Positions 46,192-55,045 of a stretch of 64,000 nucleotides of DNA are shown here, one piece after another. The stretch lies in NCBI GenBank assembly GCA_017467805.1, contig JAFUKJ010000051.1, positions 1-64,000 on the forward strand, written 5' to 3'. Both the position numbers and the translations under genes were made by a program. Under the pieces are notes generated by a model. That model was not told where the DNA came from. It saw only the letters and a program-made list of their open reading frames with translations, and ran no database searches. The DNA comes from Lachnospiraceae bacterium. GTDB lineage: Bacteria > Bacillota > Clostridia > Lachnospirales > Lachnospiraceae. Numbering within the stretch: the stretch's first letter is position 1; each line of letters opens with the position of its first letter.

Positions 46192-47301
46192 CTACTTCCA
46201 TCCATAAGAAATCATGATACCACCGCATTTAATTAAAGAAACCTCACCTTTATTTTTCTTCAAATATTTGATAATACCATTCTGTTGCCTACAATAATCC
46301 TCTGCTTCTTTTCGGTTCATACCATGATTCATGAAATAAGCAATGTTTTCTTCTATTTCCTTATCTGTTTTTTCATCATCCCAGTGGTCAGCTTTTATAC
46401 AGCTTTCCAACAGTTCTTTATAATCTATTTGCTCTGGCTCCAGATACGTTACCCTATCATTCATTCGGCAGGATACATTTTTCAAACCTGCCTTTTTCAT
46501 ATAATACGGAATTTTCATTGCAATTGAATAATCGCGGTTTTGCATTTCTAATTCTGTCTGCCACAGCTTCTTCAATCCATCATGCTGGCATAACTTTAGA
46601 TAATCCATACCTTGCACATATAGACCATCCGCCTCAAATTCTCGATTACACTCCATGCTGACAAGGATTCCGCCCTCTTTTACATGGCTTGCCATCTTAC
46701 GCAGAAATCCCTCTCCATTATCTACATGCCTTAGAACTGCCTGACTGATTACCATGTCATACTTAGTAGTTACCTGATATTCCATAATATCTGACAAAAC
46801 AAACTTGGCATTTATATTAGAATGAGAAAAAATATCCTTCGCTGCATCTAGCATTGTCTTTGAAAAATCAATTCCTGTGTAGGTACTTCCCTCTGGTAGT
46901 AATGGCATCATCATCAATCCCATAGCTCCAAATCCACATCCACAATCCAGTATAGATATCGGCTTATCTATTTTCCACACATCACGAATCAAAAAACGTA
47001 TGTAATCTTCATTCCACATTGTCTTTCTTGTTCTCTGTAAATATTCGAGTCTCTCTTCCCAATATTCTACAGTACCTGAATTAGACGGACAATACTCTTG
47101 CTCTAAAGGAACTAATCCTAATAAAGCATCAACAGATACTCCAAAATAATTACTAATCTGAGGTAGAACGGAAATATCAGGATATACCACTCCATTCTCC
47201 CACTTGCTGATAGTTTGATAAGAAACGCAAAGAATGTCGCCAAGCTCCTGCTGAGTCAGATTATTCTTCTTTCTCAGCTCAGCCAACTTAAAATTAATCA
47301 T
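46192..47301 (-). CDS. XRE HTH-SAM methyltransferase fusion
   Basis: About 369 residues from ATG 47301 (AGGGG 9 nt upstream). An N-terminal Cro/C1 HTH (LTQQELGDILCVSYQTISKWENG, about 5-60) is fused to a class I methyltransferase: ILDCGCGFGAMGLMM, YTGIDFSKTMLDAAKD, FVLSDIMEY, MVISQAVLRHVDNGEGFLRK. The C-terminus of about 80 residues is helical. The fusion suggests a regulator whose methylation activity or SAM binding is tied to DNA binding, or a self-regulated small-molecule methyltransferase. Substrate unknown. Confidence 0.85.
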   Translation of the reverse strand: MINFKLAELRKKNNLTQQELGDILCVSYQTISKWENGVVYPDISVLPQISNYFGVSVDALLGLVPLEQEYCPSNSGTVEYWEERLEYLQRTRKTMWNEDYIRFLIRDVWKIDKPISILDCGCGFGAMGLMMMPLLPEGSTYTGIDFSKTMLDAAKDIFSHSNINAKFVLSDIMEYQVTTKYDMVISQAVLRHVDNGEGFLRKMASHVKEGGILVSMECNREFEADGLYVQGMDYLKLCQHDGLKKLWQTELEMQNRDYSIAMKIPYYMKKAGLKNVSCRMNDRVTYLEPEQIDYKELLESCIKADHWDDEKTDKEIEENIAYFMNHGMNRKEAEDYCRQQNGIIKYLKKNKGEVSLIKCGGIMISYGWK

Positions 47302-47345
47302 ATGCATAATCCCCTTTCTTTTTTCTTAATCATATCAGTATCGGT

Positions 47346-47415
47346 CATCTTTTGTCTTTAGAACGAATAGGGAATTAATTATCGTAATAAGCGAATGCAG
47401 ACAGCCTTTTATACT
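47346..47415 (-). pseudogene. Remnant of a DUF402 gene 3' end
   Basis: The minus strand here reads ATTCGCTTATTACGATAATTAATTC and then GTTCTAAAGACAAAAGAT. This closely matches the last codons (VRLLR, stop) and the downstream flank of the DUF402 gene at about 45611-45675. Upstream codons give KAVCIRLLR before the stop, against KKCVRLLR in the intact gene. It looks like the leftover of a tandem duplication. Confidence 0.6.
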
Positions 47416-47433
47416 ACCTGCTACATACCATAT

Positions 47434-48039
47434 CTACTTCGTTAACACACGCTTACAATACTTTGTTGCCCCGCACTTTGGGCATTTTAATCTTCGTCTC
47501 GTAATTGTATGTGCTGCCATAACATATTCCTTCATCGTCGGAAGAAAGCGTTCCTCACACTCAGGACATTCAAAAGCTCCTGCTTCTCTGTCGAGAATAC
47601 ATGCAATGATAATTCCAAGTACAATTACCAAGATGCCAGTAGCAATCAATGCAACTCTTGCCCATGTTTCCATTTCAAATACACCTGCTGCCAGAAACAA
47701 AGGTGTTCCTGCGATAATAACCAATACTGCTACCAATGCTGACAATATAATTTTCTTTCTGCTTTCCTGTGCTTCTTTTACTAAATTCACCATATTTTCC
47801 TCCGCTTTCTTTTTATAATCTACCTCCTGTAGTCTTTCACCGAATAATAACTCATTTACCGTTATCCCCAGTTCGTTACAAAGTGGCAGTAACAATGAAA
47901 CCTCTGGGAAGCCATTTCCACGTTCCCATTTTGAAATTGTCTTATCACTAATTCCAAGAATCTCTGCTAATTCCTTTTGTGTATAGCTCTTTCTTTTTCT
48001 CTCTTCAGCAATAAATTTTCCTATCTTAATCTGGTCCAT
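47434..48039 (-). CDS. XRE HTH membrane protein with zinc ribbon
   Basis: The protein has 201 residues from ATG 48039 (AAAGGAGG upstream). An N-terminal HTH (YTQKELAEILGISDKTISKWERG) is followed by a charged linker, two transmembrane helices (about 98-118 and 126-146) and a C-terminal zinc ribbon (ECPECEERF, CPKCGATKYCKRV). Membrane-anchored XRE regulators of this form occur in Lachnospiraceae; the signal is unknown. Confidence 0.85.
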   Translation of the reverse strand: MDQIKIGKFIAEERKRKSYTQKELAEILGISDKTISKWERGNGFPEVSLLLPLCNELGITVNELLFGERLQEVDYKKKAEENMVNLVKEAQESRKKIILSALVAVLVIIAGTPLFLAAGVFEMETWARVALIATGILVIVLGIIIACILDREAGAFECPECEERFLPTMKEYVMAAHTITRRRLKCPKCGATKYCKRVLTK

Positions 48040-48091
48040 TTGCTTCCTCCTTTCTGATTTCATTTTAGAAAATCATGCGTTAATTTCACAC

Positions 48092-48140
48092 CCACGTAGC
48101 GTAGAATATGGTGAATTTATGCGGATTCTACGTTCCGTGG
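48092..48140. repeat. Long interrupted inverted repeat upstream of the membrane XRE gene
   Basis: CCACG-TAG-CGTAGAAT (48092-48107) pairs with ATTCTACG-TTC-CGTGG (48125-48140), 13 paired bases per side. It lies about 50 bp upstream of the start at 48039, where an operator or a 5' leader hairpin would be expected. Confidence 0.55.
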
Positions 48141-48206
48141 AGTTATGAAAAGTCGGGCTTTGTAAAATCGTTACCTCTCTCTATGGTGGAACGAAAACCT
48201 CTCCTG

Positions 48207-48605
48207 TTACTCCTCATCACTAACTAAATTACTATAGTATTTTGTTTTTCCAGACAAAACATCATTATAAAAGCTCTGTTTCCAATCAATGTAATCTACG
48301 CTTTCTTGAAGTGTTTTTATTTGTTTCAGCAGACTATTCCTTTTGGCATCCAAAATTACCTTTCTTTCAGGAATGGAGCTTTCGCCAAGCAAACATAAAT
48401 TAACGTATTCCTGCATTTCGGAAATGCTCATCCCGCAATTTTTCAAACAATGTAAGCTATTAATCCATGCAATATCTTTATCATTAAATATCCGATGGTT
48501 ATTTTTATCACGTTTTACATTCGGAACAAGTCCTTGATTACAATAAAATTTTAGTGTTTCATAAGCTAATCCTGTTTTTTCACAGGCCTGTTTCATCGTA
48601 TACAT
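48207..48605 (-). CDS. MerR-family transcriptional regulator
   Basis: The 132-residue protein has the MerR winged HTH (YTMKQACEKTGLAYETLKFYCNQGLVP, then DIAWINSLHCLKNCGMSISEMQEYV) and a C-terminal dimerisation coiled coil. It has no conserved metal-binding cysteines, fitting an organic or redox effector. GGAGA precedes the ATG. It is divergent from the aldo/keto reductase gene it probably controls. Confidence 0.9.
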   Translation of the reverse strand: MYTMKQACEKTGLAYETLKFYCNQGLVPNVKRDKNNHRIFNDKDIAWINSLHCLKNCGMSISEMQEYVNLCLLGESSIPERKVILDAKRNSLLKQIKTLQESVDYIDWKQSFYNDVLSGKTKYYSNLVSDEE

Positions 48606-48636
48606 AAACTTCTCCTAAATAATAAAAAGTACTTGT

Positions 48637-48668
48637 TCGGTAGTTACTACCGAGTGCTACACTATAAA
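48637..48668 (+). promoter_or_regulatory. MerR-type operator/promoter of the aldo/keto reductase gene
   Basis: The perfect palindrome TCGGTAG-TTA-CTACCGA (48637-48653) lies between the divergent genes. A TATAAA -10 element is at 48663-48668. This matches MerR regulation, in which the dimer sits in a long promoter spacer and remodels it. Confidence 0.65.
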
Positions 48669-48775
48669 AGTAGCATGAACATAACATTATTTCAATAATG
48701 AGCAGGAATTTTTTATACAGGCTATTAATAAGAAATATGTTTGTATCAAATCAATATTAAGACGGAGGATTTATG

Positions 48776-49663
48776 ATGGACTATAAATTATTAAGTAATG
48801 GTGTGAGAATGCCGCAGTTAGGCTATGGCGTTTATCAGGTAACAAAGGATGAATGTGAAAGATGTGTACTGGATGCATTGAAAGCAGGGTATCGTTTGAT
48901 TGATACTGCACAGTCTTATTTTAATGAGAAAGAAGTGGGAAATGCAATTAAGAAAAGCGGTATTCCAAGAGAAGAAATTTTCCTGACTACCAAGGTATGG
49001 ATTGAACATTACGGATATGAAGCATGTAAAGCATCTATTGATGAGTCACTGCGAAAATTGCAGACGGATTATTTGGACCTCTGCCTTCTTCACCAGCCAT
49101 TTGCTGATTATTATGGTGCCTGGAGAGCTTTGGAAGAATATTATGAAGCAGGAAAGATAAAGGCTATAGGTATTTCAAATTTTTATCCAGACAGAATGAT
49201 AGACATTGCAACATTTGCACGCATTAAACCAATGGTAAATCAAGTTGAAATTCATCCTCATCACCAGCAGGAGGAATCAAAGCAGTGGCATGATAAATAT
49301 GGAATACAATTAGAAGCATGGGCGCCATTTGGTGAAGGTCGAGGCGATATGTTTGCAGAGCCGATATTAAATGAAATTGGTTCAAAATATGGAAAAACCG
49401 CAGCTCAGATAATTTTAAGATGGCATTTACAGAGGGGAATTATCGTTATTCCAAAGTCGACACATTATGAGAGAATGGTAGAAAATTTCGATGTGTTCGA
49501 TTTTACATTATCTGCTGATGATATGGAACAGATTGCTGCTTTAGATAAAAAACAAAGTTCCTTCTTTTCTCACTATGACCCAAATATGGTCGAGTGGTTT
49601 GGGAAGATGGTTGAGGAAAGAAAGAAACAGCATGATTGCACAAAGGAAAAGAAAAGCTGGTAA
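48776..49663 (+). CDS. Aldo/keto reductase
   Basis: The protein has 295 residues from ATG 48776 (GGAGG 7 nt upstream; ATG 48773 is too close). The TIM-barrel AKR tetrad is visible: Asp in RLIDTAQSY, Tyr in QSYFNEKEVG, Lys in LTTKVWIEHY and His in LCLLHQPFADYYG. NADPH-binding IPKSTHYERMVEN is present. It would reduce aldehydes or ketones, and probably responds to a toxic carbonyl through the divergent MerR protein. Confidence 0.92.
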   Translation: MDYKLLSNGVRMPQLGYGVYQVTKDECERCVLDALKAGYRLIDTAQSYFNEKEVGNAIKKSGIPREEIFLTTKVWIEHYGYEACKASIDESLRKLQTDYLDLCLLHQPFADYYGAWRALEEYYEAGKIKAIGISNFYPDRMIDIATFARIKPMVNQVEIHPHHQQEESKQWHDKYGIQLEAWAPFGEGRGDMFAEPILNEIGSKYGKTAAQIILRWHLQRGIIVIPKSTHYERMVENFDVFDFTLSADDMEQIAALDKKQSSFFSHYDPNMVEWFGKMVEERKKQHDCTKEKKSW

Positions 49664-49683
49664 ATCCAATTGCCACAAGGCAG

Positions 49684-49728
49684 TAAGAAACCTTCCCTAT
49701 ACCTTGAAGAGATAGGGAAGGTTTCTTA
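49684..49728. terminator. Perfect 17-bp inverted repeat after the aldo/keto reductase gene
   Basis: TAAGAAACCTTCCCTAT (49684-49700) pairs exactly with 49712-49728. It lies between convergent genes and is a likely bidirectional transcription stop, although T runs are weak on both sides. Confidence 0.6.
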
Positions 49729-49752
49729 TCCTCAAAATTATAGTTTGTAAAT

Positions 49753-49962
49753 CTATTGTGATTGAGCACTCTTATTGTTTTTACCAGAGAAGTAAAGTGA
49801 AATATTACATAACAGTAAAACAATCCACGTTGTTATATTATCACCAGTAGTTGTTAGCTCTAATGCTAAAAAAATAATGCTACAGATAATTCCAATCAAA
49901 GAGCATGCATTACCTATCATTGTACCAGTTATAATTATTTCTTTGTCTTTTACTTTTTTCAT
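49753..49962 (-). CDS. Small two-helix membrane protein
   Basis: The 69-residue protein has two hydrophobic helices (about 9-33 and 44-60) with a short loop (TTTGDN) and a basic start (MKKVKDKE). GGAGG lies 10 nt upstream of the ATG, supporting translation. No family is recognised. Confidence 0.65.
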   Translation of the reverse strand: MKKVKDKEIIITGTMIGNACSLIGIICSIIFLALELTTTGDNITTWIVLLLCNISLYFSGKNNKSAQSQ

Positions 49963-50103
49963 AGTAACAAGTCCTCCATAAATTCAAGTTTACATAACTC
50001 ATTATAAGGTCCCCTGCAATTTCACACAACACATTTCTTTGACATACAATCTGTCTCATTACCATAATTAACAATATCCTTAAGATAACGATATCACTAC
50101 TTT

Positions 50104-50748
50104 TCATACAAACCCAAAGTGTCGCTCTACTTTTCCTACAGTTTCATCAACTGTACTTATTGGAGTTCTTTCAACCCAGTAATAGCCACTATCCTTAATA
50201 GCATGGTAGTGATTCTCGTTGAGACTTTTCAAGGTTGCATTACATGTCATCTTTGCTTTCTCAGGATTAGATGCACTATTGATAAACTCATTAAATCCCT
50301 GATGGTCAGGGCGATTACAGTAATCATCAATTATGTTCGAAGGTTCTTTTATTAAAAAAACTATTCTGCATGGGTCTGTAAATTTTTCAGCTTCTTCCAT
50401 AGTCAAATGACAATCACATAATACAATTTGTTTTTGCGAAAGACGTATCAAATCCAATAATACAAAGTCTAATTGTTCTCTTGTGTTATCAATCAGCCAT
50501 TTTCTGTATTCCTCTACAGTACGTCCAAAAAACTCATCCGCATCTCTAAAGACTTTATTCATTGCTGGTTGATAAGCAGCGTTTGAAATTTTTTGATGAT
50601 TTGCAAACTGCTCATTAATATCATAAACCAATAAATTGTATCGCTTAGCCAACTCTCGTGAAATCGTTGTCTTCCCTCCACAAGGTGTTCCAGTTATAAA
50701 ATATACATTTTTTAAATATTCTTTGATTACATTATCTTGAAATATCAT
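50104..50748 (-). CDS. P-loop kinase-like ATP-binding protein
   Basis: The 214-residue protein has Walker A FITGTPCGGKTTISRELAKRY (about 18-38) and Walker B-like QIVLCDCHLT. The overall layout is like small-molecule kinases or chloramphenicol phosphotransferase-like AAA_18 proteins. AAGGAG precedes the ATG. The substrate is unknown. It sits among decaying genes but is itself intact. Confidence 0.75.
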   Translation of the reverse strand: MIFQDNVIKEYLKNVYFITGTPCGGKTTISRELAKRYNLLVYDINEQFANHQKISNAAYQPAMNKVFRDADEFFGRTVEEYRKWLIDNTREQLDFVLLDLIRLSQKQIVLCDCHLTMEEAEKFTDPCRIVFLIKEPSNIIDDYCNRPDHQGFNEFINSASNPEKAKMTCNATLKSLNENHYHAIKDSGYYWVERTPISTVDETVGKVERHFGFV

Positions 50749-50874
50749 TACAAAATCTCCTTTATTAAATAGTTTTTAGTGTTCTGCCTGTACATAAAAC
50801 TATTTAACATAGTTCCATGTACTTAGATATTTCTCAATCTTAAAAACATCACCATATTCTTTACCTCCATTACA

Positions 50875-51298
50875 TTATAATTCTATTCCTTTATCTTGAA
50901 GCGTATGGTATGTCAGCAGTACCAAGAGGAACATTCATTTAATGTATAGTCTATTACTGCCTAGGCGGCTTCTACCGCATATCCTTGCTTCCAAAACTTT
51001 GGGCGCAAATGGAAACCAATTTCATATTTTTCTTCATTATATGTTCTTAATCCACAACATCCAATAAGCTCATCTGAAGTCAATTCAAAGATGGGCCAGT
51101 ATTGAACATGATACTCTATATTATTATCTATTTCTTTATTTAATCGACCTACTATGTCCTCTGCATCAAATCGACCGCTGGCACAAATAAATTTTGTCAC
51201 ATCGGGATTCCCCAGAGTATCTTTGCCAATTCAATATCATCTTTTTTCCATTCAGAAAAACCGATTCTACTTGTTTTTAAGAAGAACTCTCTTTCCAT
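50875..51298 (-). pseudogene. GNAT acetyltransferase pseudogene
   Basis: The original start is ATG 51298 (GAGG upstream; MEREFFLKTSRIGFSEW). Three lesions are visible. A 1-nt loss near 51210 turns LWGNPDVTKF into LWGIPM-stop. A TAG falls after KQGYAVEAA (near 50960), with the family's AVIDYTLNE continuing beyond it. About 45 codons are missing before a plausible C-terminus (LLTYHTLQDKGIEL, stop at 50875-50877). The open 79-residue middle piece (50961-51200) is only part of the gene. Confidence 0.8.
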
Positions 51299-51340
51299 AT
51301 TCTACCTCATAAATTGGGATTTGTCGCTGTTGCAATATAA

Positions 51341-51643
51341 TCATACTGTACTTTTAGAAAATTTTATAAATTCATATGGCAATCCTATATCTTCCGAATA
51401 TTTACAGATTTCTATCTTTTCGTTATCGCTCATTTCGTCATAGAAAGGGCGATCCGATACTTTCCAGTATGTTTTAACTTCGTCTATTTTCAATACATCA
51501 CCCCATGGGGCAGTATATAATTCCCCAACTTTATATTTCCCGATTTCTTTATATACTCTCGTGGTATAACAATACCCCAGTTTATTTAAATAATTTTGAA
51601 TTGATTCATATTCATGTTCAGGGAATGATATTTTTTCAAACAT
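51341..51643 (-). CDS. Small conserved hypothetical protein (ASCH/PUA-like)
   Basis: The 100-residue protein contains CYTTRVYKEIGKYKVGELYTAPWGDVLKIDEVKTY, a pattern seen in small clostridial proteins with an ASCH/PUA-like beta barrel that may bind RNA or nucleotides. GGAGG lies upstream of the ATG. The family call is from memory of similar sequences; function unknown. Confidence 0.6.
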   Translation of the reverse strand: MFEKISFPEHEYESIQNYLNKLGYCYTTRVYKEIGKYKVGELYTAPWGDVLKIDEVKTYWKVSDRPFYDEMSDNEKIEICKYSEDIGLPYEFIKFSKSTV

Positions 51644-51756
51644 ACAATAAGCCTCCTAACAATGTAAAGCTCAAGTTTGTTAATCTCTCTTGCCTATACA
51701 ATTAAACTACGTTCAATTGCCATCCCTCGCCCTAAAGAGCTCGGTCAATTCTAAAA

Positions 51757-51920
51757 TACGGATATTTTCGAGCTTATGCCTCATTTCCTCCGTATTTCAT
51801 TCCGTCCCGCATTACAAAATACGGATATTTTCGAGTTTATGCCTCATTTCCTCCGTATTTCATTCTGCCCCACATTGCAAAATACGGATATTTTCGAGTT
51901 TATGCCTCATTTCCTCCGTA
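51757..51920. repeat. Second tandem array, three 63-bp units with the shared 38-bp core
   Basis: Cores lie at 51757-51794, 51820-51857 and 51883-51920, exactly 63 bp apart, with two near-identical 25-bp spacers unlike those of the first array. Core ends match the array at 21461-21624 (TACGGATATTTTCGA and TCATTTCCTCCGTA); the middle differs. In this array the inverted ends extend to about 9-10 bp (AAAATACGGA/TCCGTATTT). Confidence 0.9.
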
Positions 51921-51950
51921 TTTTACCCTTTTCTCCTCGAATAGCACGAA

Positions 51951-51989
51951 CGCCCCACTCAAAAGTGTTTCACACTTACTCGTGGGGCG
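51951..51989 (-). terminator. 3' hairpin of prfA
   Basis: CGCCCCAC pairs with GTGGGGCG around a nested AAGTGT/ACACTT hairpin, 12 bp after the prfA stop. There is no strong T run. Confidence 0.7.
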
Positions 51990-52000
51990 GTTACGCTATT

Positions 52001-53080
52001 CTAATTATTATCATTCATCTTTGCCAGCTTCGCTGCCTGGTCGGCTGCGATACAAGCATCAAGAATCTCCTGAATATCTCCATTCATAACCTTATCTAAC
52101 TTATAGATAGTAAGGTTGATACGATGGTCTGTTACACGTCCCTGTGGGAAGTTGTAGGTTCTAATCTTCTCTGAACGGTCACCTGTACCAATCTGGCTAC
52201 GACGAAGCTCTGCCTCAGCGTCATGTCTCTGCTGCTGCTCGATGTCATAGAGCTTAGCCTTCAATAATGCGAAAGCCTTTGCCTTGTTCTGTAACTGTGA
52301 CTTCTCTGTCTGGCTGTATACTACAATACCTGTTGGGTAGTGAGTAAGACGAACCGCAGAGTCTGTTGTATTGACACACTGTCCACCGTTACCTGACGCA
52401 CGCATTACGTCGATACGGATATCCTTCTCCTCGATTACGATGTCGATATCCTCGTCAACCTCAGGCATAACAGCCACACTGATAGTAGATGTGTGAATAC
52501 GTCCACCTGACTCAGTCTCAGGTACACGCTGTACACGGTGTACACCTGACTCATACTTCATAACAGAGTATGCGCCCTGACCTGAAATCATAAAGGTTAC
52601 ACTCTTCATACCGCCGATACCGATTTCTTCGCACTCCATAGTCTCTACCTTCCAGCGTCTGCCTTCTGCGTAGTGTACATACATACGATAAACCTCAGCC
52701 GCAAAAAGTGCTGCCTCATCTCCACCTGCACCTGCACGAATCTCAACGATAACGTTCTTATCATCGTTAGGGTCCTTAGGTAAAAGAAGAATCTTAAGCT
52801 CCTGCTCAAGCTCCTCGATACGCTTCTTCGCATCATTCAACTCTTCCTTGAGCATCTCTCTCATATCCTCATCACTCTCTGACTCCAATAAAGAAAGCGA
52901 ATCCTCTACTGTTTCCTTGCACTTCTTATACTCTTTATAAGCATCTACCAACGGAGTAAGATTGCTCTGCTCCTTCATCAATGCTCTAAATCTTGTCTGA
53001 TTTTCTGTTACATTCGGTTCATTTAATTCACCCATGATTTCTTCATAACGAATCAATAAATCTTCTAACTTATCAAACAT
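52001..53080 (-). CDS. prfA: Peptide chain release factor 1
   Basis: The protein has 359 residues, normal length. It recognises UAA/UAG and releases the peptide through the GGQ motif ([17 protein letters not shown]). The domain 1 coiled coil, [14 protein letters not shown] and [13 protein letters not shown] are typical. AAGGTAAGG precedes the ATG. It ends the rho-rpmE-DUF1385-prmC-prfA cluster, next to the gene for the enzyme that methylates its GGQ glutamine. Confidence 0.97.
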   Translation of the reverse strand: MFDKLEDLLIRYEEIMGELNEPNVTENQTRFRALMKEQSNLTPLVDAYKEYKKCKETVEDSLSLLESESDEDMREMLKEELNDAKKRIEELEQELKILLLPKDPNDDKNVIVEIRAGAGGDEAALFAAEVYRMYVHYAEGRRWKVETMECEEIGIGGMKSVTFMISGQGAYSVMKYESGVHRVQRVPETESGGRIHTSTISVAVMPEVDEDIDIVIEEKDIRIDVMRASGNGGQCVNTTDSAVRLTHYPTGIVVYSQTEKSQLQNKAKAFALLKAKLYDIEQQQRHDAEAELRRSQIGTGDRSEKIRTYNFPQGRVTDHRINLTIYKLDKVMNGDIQEILDACIAADQAAKLAKMNDNN

Positions 53081-53137
53081 CTTATTCCTTACCTTTCCAT
53101 GAAACTTGTTCTATCTTAATAAAACTCTATCAACAAC

Positions 53138-53974
53138 CTACGGCAATAGCCACTTTCCAACCACTACACGGTCAAGTCCTGCATAATCTTTTATGACCTT
53201 CACATCCTGAAAACCCTTGTCTCTCATTAGTCCGCTTACGGCTTCGCCCTGGTCATAGCCGATTTCAAAATACAACCTTGCACCATTATACAGATAATCG
53301 GTAGATTTTTCCACTATCTTTCGATAAAAATATAATCCATCCTCCATGCCGTCTAACGCCTGTATCGGCTCATGCTCACGCACCTCTGGCATCAGGGTCT
53401 CGATTTCCTTCGTCGCAATGTATGGCGGATTCGATACCAGCATATCAAATCTTCCCTGCACCTGCTCAAACAAATCACTCTGTATAAAATCTGCCTTGAG
53501 ACCAAGTCTCGTGGCATTCTCGCCTGCGACCTCCAGTGCCTGCGCTGAAATATCCACTCCGACACCTTCACACTCATTACTATACTTCAACAAGCTAAGC
53601 AATATGCATCCTGAACCAGTACACATATCCAGAATACACATACCATCGTGCAGATGGCGCATCGCCTCTTCTACAAGAATCTCAGTATCCTGCCTTGGTA
53701 TCAAAGTATGCTCATTTACACGAAATGAAAGTCCCATGAACTCCTGCTCACCAGTAATATGCTGTAACGGAATCCTCTCGGCACGCTTAGCGATAACAGC
53801 CTTATAGAACTCTTCCTCCATGGCATTACGCTGGCTGTCACCATGTACCAAAAGCGTATTCCTGTCCGTATGGCAAATATACTCTAATAATAATCTGGCG
53901 TCCAGTGCAGCCTCTTCGATTCCAACCGCAGTTAGCTGCTCCACACCGTAATTATATAACTCTCTATACGTCAT
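53138..53974 (-). CDS. prmC: Release factor glutamine methyltransferase
   Basis: The 278-residue SAM methyltransferase has ILDMCTGSGCILLSLL and the NPPY active site (VSNPPYIATKEIE) that binds the GGQ glutamine of release factors. The N-terminal helical domain carries ALDARLLLEYI. It lies between DUF1385 (9-bp gap) and prfA, the usual order. Confidence 0.95.
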   Translation of the reverse strand: MTYRELYNYGVEQLTAVGIEEAALDARLLLEYICHTDRNTLLVHGDSQRNAMEEEFYKAVIAKRAERIPLQHITGEQEFMGLSFRVNEHTLIPRQDTEILVEEAMRHLHDGMCILDMCTGSGCILLSLLKYSNECEGVGVDISAQALEVAGENATRLGLKADFIQSDLFEQVQGRFDMLVSNPPYIATKEIETLMPEVREHEPIQALDGMEDGLYFYRKIVEKSTDYLYNGARLYFEIGYDQGEAVSGLMRDKGFQDVKVIKDYAGLDRVVVGKWLLP

Positions 53975-53983
53975 ACCGCACCT

Positions 53984-54973
53984 TTATTCCTGAGTCTTAC
54001 TCTGCATCCAGCTCTCGTCTACCTCATAGCCAAACTCTTCCTTCAGATATGCCTTCCAGTCAAAGATTGCCTCAACAGCAGCAATCGCAACCTCTATCAT
54101 ATCATCATCTGGCTCCTTGGTAGTGAGTCTCTGCATCCACATACCAGGCGCAGAAATAATTCTAACAAAAATATTATCACTTCTGCCTGCAAGTCTGATA
54201 ATCTCATATGAAATACCTGCAATAACAGGAATCAATGCAAGTCGGATAACCAGCTTCAAAAGCATATTATCAACTCTGATAAAGAAGAAACAGATAACAC
54301 TAATCATAACTACCAATAACATGAAACTGGTACCGCAACGCTTATGCTGTCTTGAGCTTCTTCTCACATCATCAACAGTAAGAGGTCTTCCCTTCTCAAT
54401 ACAGTTAATACACTTATGCTCTGCCCCATGATACATGTACAAACGTCTAATATCCTTCATCAGGGTAATCGCTACCATATAGATTAAGAAAATGGCAATT
54501 CTGATAACGCCCTCTAAAATAGCAATCACGCTTGCATTATGGATATATTTGCCAACAAAATCTGAAACAAAAAATGGCAATAACATAAACAATGCCACTG
54601 CAAGTATCACTGACATGGCAACCGTTACGCCCATAACAAAATCATCTGCCTTGTCGCCAAGAAGCTTAGTCAGCTTCTGTTCAGTCTTACTTGGTGCCTC
54701 TTCTTCCTCTTCAAAAAAAGATGCAGAATACATCGTAATCTTCATACCAAGTACCAAAGAATCTACGAAATTAAACACACCTCTGATAAACGGAATCTTG
54801 GTGAGCTTATTCCCGCCGCAAACTCCCTTGTACTCTTCAACATCAACATCTATCTCGCCATTCGGCTTTCTAATCGCTACTGCGTATTTGTCCTTATTCT
54901 TCATCATAACGCCTTCCAGTACAGCCTGTCCGCCAATACCAGAATAACGGTTCTTCTTGTCTCTCTTTGCCAT
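53984..54973 (-). CDS. DUF1385 membrane protein
   Basis: The 329-residue protein has GGQAVLEGVMMK near the N-terminus, the typical DUF1385 opening. Four to five helices lie in the middle (about 105-170 and 205-245), with the conserved YHGAEHKCINCIEKG between them. Function is unknown although the gene is widely conserved in this operon. GGGAGG precedes the ATG. Confidence 0.92.
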   Translation of the reverse strand: MAKRDKKNRYSGIGGQAVLEGVMMKNKDKYAVAIRKPNGEIDVDVEEYKGVCGGNKLTKIPFIRGVFNFVDSLVLGMKITMYSASFFEEEEEAPSKTEQKLTKLLGDKADDFVMGVTVAMSVILAVALFMLLPFFVSDFVGKYIHNASVIAILEGVIRIAIFLIYMVAITLMKDIRRLYMYHGAEHKCINCIEKGRPLTVDDVRRSSRQHKRCGTSFMLLVVMISVICFFFIRVDNMLLKLVIRLALIPVIAGISYEIIRLAGRSDNIFVRIISAPGMWMQRLTTKEPDDDMIEVAIAAVEAIFDWKAYLKEEFGYEVDESWMQSKTQE

Positions 54974-54997
54974 ATAATATAGCCCTCCCGCTTTAAC

Positions 54998-55036
54998 GAA
55001 AAATAAGGTTGAGATAAAACCCTTTACCTCAACCTT
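54998..55036 (-). terminator. Terminator after rpmE
   Basis: On the minus strand AAGGTTGAG pairs with CTCAACCTT and is followed by ATTTTTCG. It separates rpmE from DUF1385. Confidence 0.8.
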
Positions 55037-55045
55037 TTACGTTTC

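Noticed and set aside
49910-50107. 65-residue minus-strand frame between the P-loop gene and the small membrane protein
   Set aside because: It has no ribosome binding site and overlaps the start of the better supported 69-residue gene.
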